NCBI RefSeq assembly: GCF_016616095.2
Contig: NZ_CP067089.2
Span: 4,030,001 to 4,094,000 of the forward strand
Direction of reading: 5' to 3'
DNA length: 64,000 nt
Origin: Breznakiella homolactica
GTDB taxonomy: Bacteria; Spirochaetota; Spirochaetia; Treponematales; Breznakiellaceae
Shown here: positions 44,146 through 53,077 of the stretch, piece by piece
Position numbering within the stretch: the stretch's first letter is position 1
Layout: each line of letters begins with the position of its first letter
Position numbers and translations under genes: made by a program
The notes under the pieces: model-generated
Told to the model about the DNA's origin: nothing
Database searches by the model: none
Seen by the model: the letters and a program-made list of their open reading frames with translations, nothing else

Positions 44146-45060
44146 TTATCCCTTGACGCTTCCCAGCAGGGTTCCCTTGGCGAAGTATTTCTGGATAAAG
44201 GGATACGCGATGATCATGGGAATGGCTGCCATGAAAACGCTGGCGGCCTTAATTGACTGTACCGACGCTTCGCCGAAGGCGTTTACTTCGACAAACTCAT
44301 TCATGCCGCTGGCCATCAGGATATTGCGCAGCAGTATCGGCAATGGCTGGAGGGCATTGCTGTTCAGGTACAGCATGGCGTGGAAGAAGTCGTTCCAGAA
44401 TGCGACGCCGTAGTACAGGCCGATGGTCATGATAATCGGCTTTGACAACGGAAGAATTATCCGCAGCAGAACGAGCCATTCGGCGGCGCCGTCAATCCGG
44501 GCGGATTCCTTCAGTTCTTCGGGAATGCCCTCAAAGAAGCCCCGCATGATAAGGCAGTTGTAGGTGCCGATCGCTCCGGGCAGGAACACCGCCGCCAGAT
44601 GGTTGGTCAATCCCAGCTTGGTAACCACCAGGTAGGTAGGGATGAGTCCGACGTTAAAAAGGTAGGGCAGCAGGATGAATATGTTCAGCCATTTCCTTCC
44701 CGGCAGGGATTTTACGGACAGTACATACGCCATGGGGATGGTCAGAAACAGAGACGTCGCCACACCCATGACCAGGATTTTAAGGCTGTTGGAAAATGCC
44801 AGAATGAAACCGTTGTTTCCCAGCAGGGCTTTGTACGCCGCCGTGGACCATTTCCAGGGCGCCAGAAACATGCCTTCCAGATTTGATCCGATAAAATGAT
44901 TCGGTCTGAATGAAAGGGTAATGGTGCTCCACATGGGTATGGCAACAACGATAAATATCAGAACGAGAAATATATCGAGACAAATATAAAACGTTCTGTC
45001 GCCGCCGGTCAGCCGTACCGTAGTACCTTTAATTTTTTTTCCCATAATTCGGCTCCTCAA
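44146..45060 (-). CDS. Carbohydrate ABC permease, LplC/YtcP type
   Basis: A 304-residue membrane permease with six hydrophobic segments. The EAA-like loop is seen as ELKESARIDGAAEWLVLLRIILP, where it would contact an ATPase. The C-terminal GSVKG is typical of the LplC subgroup. It directly abuts the lplB-type gene upstream and forms the second half of the channel. No ATPase gene is in the cluster, so a shared MsmK-type ATPase elsewhere must energise it. Confidence 0.9.
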   Translation of the reverse strand: MRSRIMGKKIKGTTVRLTGGDRTFYICLDIFLVLIFIVVAIPMWSTITLSFRPNHFIGSNLEGMFLAPWKWSTAAYKALLGNNGFILAFSNSLKILVMGVATSLFLTIPMAYVLSVKSLPGRKWLNIFILLPYLFNVGLIPTYLVVTKLGLTNHLAAVFLPGAIGTYNCLIMRGFFEGIPEELKESARIDGAAEWLVLLRIILPLSKPIIMTIGLYYGVAFWNDFFHAMLYLNSNALQPLPILLRNILMASGMNEFVEVNAFGEASVQSIKAASVFMAAIPMIIAYPFIQKYFAKGTLLGSVKG

Positions 45061-45993
45061 TTAGAACAGCGATGAATCGGAGACCCGTTTTACGAGCCAG
45101 TTTGAAACAGTTATTAACAGCAGGCCTATAACGCCCTTGAAAATACCCACCGCGGTGGCCAGGCCGAACTGAAATTCCAGGAGTCCCTGGCGGTACACCC
45201 AGGTATCGATGATATCCGCCACGCTGTAGACGGGGGTGGAGTAGAGCATAAACATCTGGTTGAAACCGGCGTCAAGGATGGTGCCCAGCCTGAGCAGCAC
45301 CACCATAACGATTACCGGCCGGATTGACGGAAGGGTGATGTACCACACCCGCTGAATGGCGGTTACCCCTTCGACCATGGCCGCTTCGTACAGGGTAGGG
45401 TCAATGGCGATCAGGGCCGCGATAAATATGATGGCGCTCCAGCCCATTTCCTTCCAGGCATCGGAAAAAATGACTATCCAGGGAAAGGTTTTTACGTTGG
45501 TCATAAAATCGACCGGCTGGCCGCCCAGCAGTTTTATCAGGTCGTTGATGATGCCGTCGCCGGGAGCAAACAGGACCAGCAGTATACCGTACATAATTAC
45601 CCATGACAGGAAGTGGGGAAGGTACGCCAGGGTCTGCACCACCTTTGCCAGCTTCGGTCTGATGCATTCGTATAAGGTAACCGCTAAAATGATTGACAGG
45701 GGAACACTGACGAGTAATTTACCGAAACTGTAAAACAGGGTATTCCGCAATAGTTCCGCAAAATAAAACGAATTAAAAAACGTCTTAAAATGGGTTAAAC
45801 CGATCCAGGGACTTCCAAGAACACCGTCTATGGGTCTGAAGTCTTTGAACGCGATCTGCCCGTTCCAGATTGGTACGTACTTGAAAATAACGTAATACAC
45901 AAAGGGGATAACCATCAGCGCGTACACCGACATGTGCCTGCGGATGTCCTTTAGTAACCTGTTATTTCCGGGAATTGTTTGTGTCTTCTTCAT
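45061..45993 (-). CDS. Carbohydrate ABC permease, LplB/YteP type
   Basis: A 310-residue membrane permease. After an N-terminal cytoplasmic stretch it has six hydrophobic segments and the EAA loop LYEAAMVEGVTAIQRVWYITLPS. The region around PIWNGQIAFKDFRP is characteristic of the LplB subgroup. It is the first gene of the minus-strand importer operon and is divergent from the second importer. Its stop touches the start of the lplC-type gene. Confidence 0.9.
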   Translation of the reverse strand: MKKTQTIPGNNRLLKDIRRHMSVYALMVIPFVYYVIFKYVPIWNGQIAFKDFRPIDGVLGSPWIGLTHFKTFFNSFYFAELLRNTLFYSFGKLLVSVPLSIILAVTLYECIRPKLAKVVQTLAYLPHFLSWVIMYGILLVLFAPGDGIINDLIKLLGGQPVDFMTNVKTFPWIVIFSDAWKEMGWSAIIFIAALIAIDPTLYEAAMVEGVTAIQRVWYITLPSIRPVIVMVVLLRLGTILDAGFNQMFMLYSTPVYSVADIIDTWVYRQGLLEFQFGLATAVGIFKGVIGLLLITVSNWLVKRVSDSSLF

Positions 45994-46461
45994 AACTCAC
46001 CTTGATATCAGGATAGATTAGGTGCCGGGTAAAATGCAGGCAGTTTATTGGATTTTTCCGTCATTATAATTACAGTTTTTCGGGATGAAATGGCCGGTTT
46101 TATTGGACTAATTAGATAATCTTGTTGGTTTTTCCGTAATTTCCGTGGTTTCGGGGCGTTTTAGGCCGCAAAATATGTATTTTTTCTGCGGAACCTGCCC
46201 GGCAGCCGGCTTTTTCTAAAAATATATGGGAGCCGTTCGGTAACCTCATTTGTCCCGGACGCGGATTGTCCGCAGCAACTTCCGCAAATGCCGGCTCCGG
46301 ACTTATAATTTTTCCTATTGTACCTACGGATTTGTATAAATTATTTATTCTTTTTTGCTAACGACAGTTTTCATTTCATGCCGTTATACTAAGAAAACTT
46401 TTAAAGCAGCCGGGTAAAAAGAGGCGCATTTCATACACCCGGAAACCGGAGGACAGGAAGA
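45994..46461. other. Divergent promoter region of the two importers
   Basis: A 468-base region with AT-rich stretches and no credible gene. On the plus strand a promoter candidate lies at 46361-46390. For the minus-strand operon AT-rich sequence around 46100-46140 (aattagataatc) is the best promoter area, but no clear -35 is seen. Several cggxxxxccg-like short palindromes are present without a clear pattern. Confidence 0.5.
46361..46390 (+). promoter_or_regulatory. Promoter of the second importer operon
   Basis: ACGACA (46361-46366), 18 bp, TATACT (46385-46390). The 8-mer aacgacag with a 17-bp spacer to TATACT is repeated exactly upstream of the Gfo/Idh gene (53016-53046), suggesting a common regulator or sigma class. 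The predicted leader is about 65 bases. Confidence 0.5.
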
Positions 46462-47928
46462 ATGAAGAAAAATGCGGTATTTCTTTTGGCATTTCTTATC
46501 GTTTCTGCAAGTATGGTATGGGCCGGCGGCCAGAACGACGGCGGTTCAAAGACTGTGGTCAAAGTCGCTTCGGCGGATAATACCTATGGACTCAGCACGG
46601 ATCCTGATCTTCAGGATGCGGTCACAAAACTTATTGAAAGCAAAACCAATGTGACTATTTCACCGATTATTCCGCCCCTGGCAAGCTACAGCGATAAACT
46701 GGCAACCCTGGTAAACAGCGGCGATATTCCCGATGTATTTTCCGTTTCACAGGCCATGACCAGGATTCCCCAGATGGTTGCCCGGGAACAGCTTCTGGAT
46801 TTAACCGATTATATCGCCAAATCGCCGGTGCTGTCCCAAATGGACCCTTCACTGTTCAATGATCTTAAAATCGACGGTAAAATTTATTTTATTCCCTACA
46901 ACTTCCCCAAGGCGAAGGCTCTCTACATCCGCCAGGATCTGATGGACCAGTATGGGGTCAAACTGTCCCACACTCCCACCACGGAGGAATTCAGCCGGGA
47001 AATGAAAAAGTTCGCGGGAAAGGGAATCGTCCCGTTCTGTTTCCCGAAATGGGTGGATAACTTCCAGTATTTTTATAATTCCTTCGGCGCCTGGGGCGGC
47101 ATCTATAAGAAAAACGGAACCTTCGTGGACGGGTTCCAGACCTCCGAAATGCGGCAGGCCTTGGCGTATCTTAGGCAGCTTTATGTCGACGGTATCCTCA
47201 ACCAGGAATTCCTCACCACGGAAAATACCGCCATGCGGGAAAAAACCTACACCGCCCAGGCGGCCAGCGATATCGATTACGTAACCAACTACATCAACTA
47301 CGTTCAGAATACCAAGGCGGCCAACAAGCCCACCGATATGTTTCTGATTTATAAGATTGTCGGACCCAACGGCTACGGCGGCTCGCTGAATGAAGCTACC
47401 CAGACTGCCTGGGTGGTATCCTCCCGGACGAAGGACCCCGCGGCGGCTGTCAAGGTTATCGAAACCATCGTAATGGATCCCGAAGTGTACCAGGCATTCT
47501 ACGGTATCGGTCTTGAAGGATACCATTACACCCTCGATCAGAATAAGCAGATTGTCCCCACCTCCAAGGCGGCTAACTCCGGGTATAAATACACCTTTAA
47601 CTACCTGAGCGATTCCATCGTCTCCTACGATGTCACCAAATTGTCCTTTGCCCTTGACCAGGCAATGCAGGACGGTGTGAAACGGCAGGTTACGGAAATC
47701 CGCGCCATGCAGCCGAACCTGGGTCCCAATTATTCCGCCGATGTTCCCGTGGGGATTTCCCTTACCTATGACCGGGTGGCGCCTTCCATAAAGAGCACCA
47801 GGGAATCCATCGCCGCGAAAATCATTGTCGGCAGCGTTTCCGTTGACGCCGGCATGGCGGAATACGAAAATTTCTGGAAGAGCATCGAGGGTCCCCGGAT
47901 CCTGCAGGAACTGAATTCCGCTAAATAG
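46462..47928 (+). CDS. Oligosaccharide-binding protein of the second importer
   Basis: A 488-residue extracytoplasmic receptor with a signal peptide (about 1-22, ending VWAGGQ) and no lipobox Cys, as in the other Lpl-type receptor here. Mature features include PDVFSVSQAMTRIPQMV and TTENTAMREKTY. It is first in the operon with a GH3 enzyme, two permeases and an AraC regulator, so it should bind the glycoside cleaved by GH3 (xylo- or gluco-configured). An acaggaag ribosome site precedes the ATG. Confidence 0.85.
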   Translation: MKKNAVFLLAFLIVSASMVWAGGQNDGGSKTVVKVASADNTYGLSTDPDLQDAVTKLIESKTNVTISPIIPPLASYSDKLATLVNSGDIPDVFSVSQAMTRIPQMVAREQLLDLTDYIAKSPVLSQMDPSLFNDLKIDGKIYFIPYNFPKAKALYIRQDLMDQYGVKLSHTPTTEEFSREMKKFAGKGIVPFCFPKWVDNFQYFYNSFGAWGGIYKKNGTFVDGFQTSEMRQALAYLRQLYVDGILNQEFLTTENTAMREKTYTAQAASDIDYVTNYINYVQNTKAANKPTDMFLIYKIVGPNGYGGSLNEATQTAWVVSSRTKDPAAAVKVIETIVMDPEVYQAFYGIGLEGYHYTLDQNKQIVPTSKAANSGYKYTFNYLSDSIVSYDVTKLSFALDQAMQDGVKRQVTEIRAMQPNLGPNYSADVPVGISLTYDRVAPSIKSTRESIAAKIIVGSVSVDAGMAEYENFWKSIEGPRILQELNSAK

Positions 47929-47951
47929 CAAAAGACTGAAAATGATTCCGG

Positions 47952-47972
47952 CCGGCCCTTCCAAAGGGCCGG
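47952..47972. repeat. Hairpin after the receptor gene
   Basis: Perfect 9-base stem (ccggccctt / aagggccgg) with a 3-base loop, no T-run. It is placed between receptor and GH3 genes, as is common for elements that keep receptor mRNA more abundant than the rest of the operon. Confidence 0.6.
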
Positions 47973-48009
47973 AACCCGGATTAAGCCGGAACAGAACAGG
48001 CGCACCACT

Positions 48010-50064
48010 ATGCACAATATCCAGCGATTCAGAACACAGGCGAAACAGCTTGTCTCAGAGATGACCGTTGAGGAAATGATTCCCCAGCTGCTGCATACCG
48101 CTCCGGCGGTTGAACGGCTGGGCATACCATCCTACAACTGGTGGAACGAGGGCCTGCACGGCGCCGCCAGATCGGGTACCGCCACGGTATTTCCCCAGGC
48201 AATCGGACTGGCGGCCACATTCAATTCCGAACTGCTTTTTAAGGCCGGGGATATTACCTCCACCGAACAAAGGGCCAAGTACAATACCTTTTCTAAAATG
48301 GGTGACCGGGGAATTTATAAAGGCCTTACCGTCTGGTCCCCGAATATCAATATTTTCCGGGATCCCCGATGGGGAAGGGGGCAGGAAACCTACGGGGAGG
48401 ATCCCTTCCTGACCGGACAGTTAGCCGTTGCGTTTATCCGCGGCCTCCAGGGTGACGGCCCGTATTTGAAAACCGCCGCGGCGGTAAAGCATTTCGTTGC
48501 CCACAGCGGGCCGGAACCTCTGCGGCACCATTTCAACGCGGTAGTTTCTCCCAAGGATCTCTATGAGACATACCTTCCGGCGTTTGAATTTTCCATCCGG
48601 GAGGGATACGTAAACGGTGTCATGGGTGCCTACAGCATGATAAACGGAGAGCCGGCCTGCGCCAACGGCATGATGGATTCGCTGATCCGGGGCGGCTGGG
48701 AATTTGAAGGAATTTATATTTCCGACTGCTGGGCAATCCGGGATTTCCATCAGGGCCACCATATTACAAAGAACCCTGAGGAATCGGCGGCAATGGCCCT
48801 GCGGTACGGCTGCGATCTTAACTGCGGCTGTGAATACAATTCCCTGGAAAAGGCCTACAGAAAAAAATTGGTCTCTGCCGACGAGATTCGGCGGTCCTGC
48901 GAACGGATAATGACCACCCGGTTCCAGCTGGGGATGTTTGCGGATGACTGTCCCTATGACGCTGTTAACTACGATCAGGTTGATACGGATGAACACGCCG
49001 AGGCGGCCCACGAAGCGGCACGCCAAAGTATGGTGCTTCTTCGGAATGCCGATTCCTTTTTACCTCTTAACAGGGAAGCAATTTCTTCCATTGCGGTTAT
49101 CGGCCCAAACGCGGACAGCAATACCGCGCTCTGGGGCAATTACCATGGAACATCGAGCCGCTACACCACGGTACTGGAAGGAATCCGGCGGGTTGCGGGG
49201 GAATCGGTCAGGATATATTATTCCCAGGGCAGCGGCCTGGTAAAGGGAAATGTTGAAAGGCTGGCGGAGGAAAACGACCGGATCGCCGAGGCGGCGGCCT
49301 GCGCGGAACTGGCGGATGTGGCGGTTCTGTGCCTCGGTCTTGATGAGACCGTTGAAGGAGAAATGCGGGACGACGGCAACGGCGGATTCGCGGGGGATAA
49401 AAAAGACCTACGGCTTCCCAAAGCCCAGAGGACTCTGCTTGAAGCGGTAGCCGCGGTGAAGAAACCCGTTATTGTGGTACTGCTTTCCGGCGGCCCCATT
49501 GATCCGGAAATTACGGGAATGGAAAATGTCAAAGCCCTTATCCAGGCCTGGTATCCGGGACAGACCGGCGGACTGGCGCTGGCGGAAATTATTTTCGGTA
49601 TCTATAATCCCTCAGGGCGGCTACCCATCACATTCCCAAAGGCCGAAACGGTCCTTCCCGATTTTACCGATTATTCCATGAAGGGAAGAACCTACCGTTA
49701 TGCCCTGGAAGAGCCACTCTATCCCTTCGGATTCGGGCTCTCGTATACACAGTTTGCGTACGGTGATATAAAAGCTGAAAAAAAGAAAGACGGTTCTGTG
49801 GTGGTTTCATGTTTCGTTGAAAATACCGGAGAACGGGACGGCCGGGAAGTTGTCCAGGTATACGGAAAAACCGCTGATCCGGATTTTCCGCTCCATCCCT
49901 GTCTGTTTGGTTTCAGTTCCCTGTTTTTGAAGCGGGGAGAACGCAGGCAAGTCTCTGTTGCTGTTCCCGCCAGGATGTTTACCTGCGTTGATGGTAACGG
50001 CTCCCGGAGCCCCTGCACGGTGAATGGACACTCCAAACCGGCGGCCGCCAGGGAGACAGCCTGA
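48010..50064 (+). CDS. GH3 beta-glycosidase (beta-xylosidase-like), C-terminus shifted
   Basis: A 684-residue glycoside hydrolase family 3 enzyme. The plant-type motif SPNINIFRDPRWGRGQETYG (110-129) is followed by KHFVAHSGPE, and YISDCW contains the nucleophile Asp239. The second domain has DVAVLCLGLDE, and GLSYTQFAYG opens the FnIII-like domain. No signal peptide, so it acts on imported glycosides. The last residues after VDGNG (from about 49995) no longer match the family. The expected ending is encoded in another frame up to 50114, so one base seems missing or the read is in error. The catalytic core is intact. Confidence 0.88.
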   Translation: MHNIQRFRTQAKQLVSEMTVEEMIPQLLHTAPAVERLGIPSYNWWNEGLHGAARSGTATVFPQAIGLAATFNSELLFKAGDITSTEQRAKYNTFSKMGDRGIYKGLTVWSPNINIFRDPRWGRGQETYGEDPFLTGQLAVAFIRGLQGDGPYLKTAAAVKHFVAHSGPEPLRHHFNAVVSPKDLYETYLPAFEFSIREGYVNGVMGAYSMINGEPACANGMMDSLIRGGWEFEGIYISDCWAIRDFHQGHHITKNPEESAAMALRYGCDLNCGCEYNSLEKAYRKKLVSADEIRRSCERIMTTRFQLGMFADDCPYDAVNYDQVDTDEHAEAAHEAARQSMVLLRNADSFLPLNREAISSIAVIGPNADSNTALWGNYHGTSSRYTTVLEGIRRVAGESVRIYYSQGSGLVKGNVERLAEENDRIAEAAACAELADVAVLCLGLDETVEGEMRDDGNGGFAGDKKDLRLPKAQRTLLEAVAAVKKPVIVVLLSGGPIDPEITGMENVKALIQAWYPGQTGGLALAEIIFGIYNPSGRLPITFPKAETVLPDFTDYSMKGRTYRYALEEPLYPFGFGLSYTQFAYGDIKAEKKKDGSVVVSCFVENTGERDGREVVQVYGKTADPDFPLHPCLFGFSSLFLKRGERRQVSVAVPARMFTCVDGNGSRSPCTVNGHSKPAAARETA

Positions 50065-50114
50065 GCAGGAAATTATGCGGCGACGAAGTGCTGGAAGTAA
50101 AAGTAGTTCTGTGA
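49995..50114 (+). other. Out-of-frame true C-terminus of the GH3 gene
   Basis: Read one base back, the sequence from 50007 encodes EPLHGEWTLQTGGRQGD and then SLSRKLCGDEVLEVKVVL, ending in TGA at 50112-50114. This is the usual GH3 FnIII ending (G-x-W/F-x-L-x-x-GG-x-x-x-D-x-x-S). The shift point lies in the C/G-rich stretch 49998-50015. A sequencing error, a recent 1-base deletion and a programmed -1 shift are all possible; no canonical slippery heptamer is seen. Confidence 0.75.
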
Positions 50115-50167
50115 GAACATAGTTCTCTATTTATCCGCATCAATGGAAAAAATTTCAGGGAGGAGCC

Positions 50168-51088
50168 GTGAAAAAAAATAGCGTCCCCAATATACACAAA
50201 CCATTATCCGTCCGGGTGAGAAGGCAGAAATACCTTCTGCTTATGCTGCTCCCCGGATTAATCTGGTATATCCTGTTCAAATACCTCCCCATGATGGGAT
50301 TGGGCCTGGCGTTTACCGATTACGGATTCAGGGCAAAGGTTTCATTTATCGGATTTGAGAATTTCCGGCGGCTGTTTAACTCCGCTATCTTCTGGAAGGC
50401 CTTTAAGAATACCCTTATTATCAGCATGGCAAATATCGTTTTTTATTTTCCCGCTCCAATCATTGTAGCCCTTTTAATCAACGAACTGAAAAGCCTCCGC
50501 GCAAAGCGGGTTATACAGTTTCTTATTTATATACCCTATTTCTTCTCATGGGTTGTGGTGGGAAGTATTTTCGTGACCCTCTTGTCGCCGTCATCGGGAC
50601 TGGTGAATTCCATTATTAAACTGTTCGGCGGCGATCCAATATATTTTATGGCCAGTACAACTTATTTCAGGCCTGTGCTGGTATCGTCGTATATCTGGCG
50701 GCAGATGGGATACGGGGCCGTTATCTATGTGGCTGCCCTCAGTACCGTTGAACCGGACTTGTATGAGGCCGCTACGGTGGACGGCGCTGGCCGCTGGATG
50801 AAACTCTTCAACGTAACCCTGCCGTCAATCCGTTCCACCATTGTGACCATGCTCCTCCTCAATCTTTCCCACGTACTGCTTATTTTTGAACAGGTTCTCG
50901 TTATGTATAACGCCGCGGTGTACGATGTGGCGGATGTACTGCAAACCTATGTATTCCGCGAGGGGGTGCTGCAGGGCGATATGGGATATTCCATCGCGGT
51001 AGGTATGTTTACTTCTATTATTAGCCTCGTTCTGGTATTAACGACGAATAAGATAAGCAGCCGGTTCCTGGACGAACCGATTTTGTAG
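50168..51088 (+). CDS. Carbohydrate ABC permease, LplB type (second importer)
   Basis: A 306-residue permease that starts with GTG at 50168 behind a strong ggaggag site. It has six hydrophobic segments and the EAA loop LYEAATVDGAGRWMKLFNVTLPS. It is similar in type to the permease at 45061-45993 but from the divergent operon. Twelve bases separate it from the LplC-type partner. Confidence 0.9.
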   Translation: MKKNSVPNIHKPLSVRVRRQKYLLLMLLPGLIWYILFKYLPMMGLGLAFTDYGFRAKVSFIGFENFRRLFNSAIFWKAFKNTLIISMANIVFYFPAPIIVALLINELKSLRAKRVIQFLIYIPYFFSWVVVGSIFVTLLSPSSGLVNSIIKLFGGDPIYFMASTTYFRPVLVSSYIWRQMGYGAVIYVAALSTVEPDLYEAATVDGAGRWMKLFNVTLPSIRSTIVTMLLLNLSHVLLIFEQVLVMYNAAVYDVADVLQTYVFREGVLQGDMGYSIAVGMFTSIISLVLVLTTNKISSRFLDEPIL

Positions 51089-51100
51089 GGAGACGGAAAA

Positions 51101-51967
51101 ATGAGAAGACGGTCATTCAAAGAACCCGCAAGCCGCAGGGTATTTATGATTATTAACTATATTATTCTCGGAACGGTCTGTCTGATAGTGGTGATTCCCA
51201 TCTGGAACGTCCTTATTACATCCTTTGCAAAAGATGTTGATGTAATGGGAAACGAATACCTGTTGATGCCGCGGTCCTTTACTTTTGACAACTATTATCG
51301 GGTCCTGAACAGCGGGTACATGAACGCCTTTAAGAACTCAATTTTTGTCGCCGTGGTGGGAACGCTTTTTTCCATGGTTGTCACGGTGCCCATGGGTTAC
51401 GCCCTGGCGCAGAAGGAATTGATCGGAAGAAATATTCTCATGAAGCTGATTGTTTTTACCCTTGTATTTGATGTGGGGATTATGCCCTTTTATATTGTGG
51501 TCCGTTCGCTCGGGCTTATCAATAAAATGGCAGCAATTATTATTCCCGTGGGCCTGTCAACGTTTAATCTGATCATCGTCAAAAACTTCATGACCAGTAT
51601 TCCTGTTTCGCTGATAGAATCGGCAAAACTTGACGGTTACGATGATATCAGGATTCTGCTGAAGATTGTTGTACCCCTGGCCGTTCCTATTATTGCAGCG
51701 GTAACACTTTTTTATTTTGTCGGCTACTGGAACCGGTATTTTGAGGTGGTCATGTTTATCAACGACAGCCGGAAATACACCCTCCAGGTGGTGCTGCGCA
51801 GTCTCATTTTCGAATCCGATGATTCCCTGGGCGGCAATGCCGCGTATGTATACAATAATCTGAAAATGGCCGTTATGGTTTTGGGCATGCTTCCTGTGCT
51901 GGTAATTTATCCGTTTATTCAGAAGCATTTCGTATCGGGACTGATGGTCGGCGGAGTGAAAGGATAA
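51101..51967 (+). CDS. Carbohydrate ABC permease, LplC type (second importer)
   Basis: A 288-residue permease with six hydrophobic segments, the EAA loop SLIESAKLDGYDDIRILLKIVVP and the typical C-terminal GGVKG. It pairs with the upstream LplB-type gene. As with the first importer, no nucleotide-binding subunit is encoded nearby. Confidence 0.9.
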   Translation: MRRRSFKEPASRRVFMIINYIILGTVCLIVVIPIWNVLITSFAKDVDVMGNEYLLMPRSFTFDNYYRVLNSGYMNAFKNSIFVAVVGTLFSMVVTVPMGYALAQKELIGRNILMKLIVFTLVFDVGIMPFYIVVRSLGLINKMAAIIIPVGLSTFNLIIVKNFMTSIPVSLIESAKLDGYDDIRILLKIVVPLAVPIIAAVTLFYFVGYWNRYFEVVMFINDSRKYTLQVVLRSLIFESDDSLGGNAAYVYNNLKMAVMVLGMLPVLVIYPFIQKHFVSGLMVGGVKG

Positions 51968-51984
51968 TCCCTTCGGGAAGTGGT

Positions 51985-52875
51985 GTGTTGCGCGGATTAA
52001 ATCTTGATGGTCTCCGTTTTCGCTGGTACGATGCAAACCGGGGTGCGGATTTGGATTATAAACTGACTTTTTCAGGACGATTTCACTACCGCTGCGGAAG
52101 CGGCGTTTCCGGGCATTACCATCCGGAGGATTACCAGATACAGCTGGTGTACTCCGGCGAGGCAGAAGCCCACGTGAACGGCAAGCCATACCGCCTGAAA
52201 AAGAACTCTATTATGCTTATCCCGAAGGGTTCCGCCCATGACTTTCATGTTATTTCTGAAGACGGAATGAAGACGGTTGAGGTTAAGTTTGTCAGCGATG
52301 ATCCCGGCTTTACGGAATTAATATCCGGGCTTGATATGGTAATGGCTGACGATGGTTCCATTTTCGAAATACTTTCACGGGTTGTTCTGGAAGGCCAGCG
52401 GAAGATCAGTTATTACCGGGAAATGTCCAACGCTCTGCTTTTGGAATGTCTGCTGATGATGTACAGGATGGCTCACCGGAATTCGATCCCGGTTTTTGAA
52501 GTATCGAAACTCAGTAAAGGTGAAATCATAAAAAACGATATCCTTCTTGATGTTATTGACGATTATATCGAAAAGAATATCCACAAAAGATTTTCCCTGG
52601 CGGATGTCGCCAAAGCCTGCGGCTACAACCAGGATTACATATACAGGCTTATCCGAAAAAAGACCGGACTTTCGGCGGTTCAGTATATAAATGAAAAAAA
52701 ATTCGACCGGGCAAAGCAGCTTATCATGCACACGGAATTGTCCCTTTCGGAAATAGCCTGGAACCTGGGATTCGAAACGCTCCAGTATTTTTCCCGGTTC
52801 TTTAAAGAGCATGCCGGCATATCGCCGTCGGATTACAGCAAGGAAGTCCGTTCAACAATCAGAACGGATTATTAA
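51985..52875 (+). CDS. AraC family transcriptional regulator
   Basis: A 296-residue regulator. The N-terminal half is a cupin-like sugar-sensing domain (GHYHPEDYQIQLVYSGEA, LIPKGSAHDF). The C-terminal 100 residues form the double helix-turn-helix (SLADVAKACGYNQDYIYRLIR; SLSEIAWNLGF...FSRFFKEH). The open frame begins with GTG at 51985, 17 bases after the permease stop; a TTG follows directly, so the exact start is uncertain. It is the last gene of the second importer operon and probably activates it in response to the imported sugar. Confidence 0.85.
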   Translation: MLRGLNLDGLRFRWYDANRGADLDYKLTFSGRFHYRCGSGVSGHYHPEDYQIQLVYSGEAEAHVNGKPYRLKKNSIMLIPKGSAHDFHVISEDGMKTVEVKFVSDDPGFTELISGLDMVMADDGSIFEILSRVVLEGQRKISYYREMSNALLLECLLMMYRMAHRNSIPVFEVSKLSKGEIIKNDILLDVIDDYIEKNIHKRFSLADVAKACGYNQDYIYRLIRKKTGLSAVQYINEKKFDRAKQLIMHTELSLSEIAWNLGFETLQYFSRFFKEHAGISPSDYSKEVRSTIRTDY

Positions 52876-52950
52876 AACTGTTTCCAAGTCTGACAGGAAT
52901 CCGGCCGGCTGATTGGGTGTCTAACTCGAGGCAATTGTTAAAATTATAGA

Positions 52951-53046
52951 ATGGTATGTACCATGCGGGGAAGGGGATAGCTTCGAAAAAGTATAAGTTA
53001 TTTTCCGTTCCCTGCAACGACAGATATACGTTCTTTGGCGTATACT
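52951..53046 (+). promoter_or_regulatory. Operator-like palindrome and promoter of the Gfo/Idh gene
   Basis: atggta-tg-taccat (52951-52964) is a symmetric site. Downstream, ACGACA (53017-53022), 18 bp and TATACT (53041-53046) form a promoter with the same aacgacag core and spacing as at 46361. This makes the Gfo/Idh unit separately transcribed but likely co-regulated with the importer. The AraC protein is a candidate regulator. Confidence 0.45.
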
Positions 53047-53077
53047 TTATTAGTCTTCAATACGGAAGGAGATGCTT

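Noticed and set aside
46475..46488. gcggtatttctttt at the start of the receptor gene, identical to a block of the repeat element
   Set aside because: It falls within signal-peptide codons and has no inverted partner or other repeat blocks near it, so chance is likelier.
46849..48015. A 388-codon minus-strand frame opposite the second receptor
   Set aside because: Shadow of a receptor gene with a clear signal peptide and family motifs on the plus strand.
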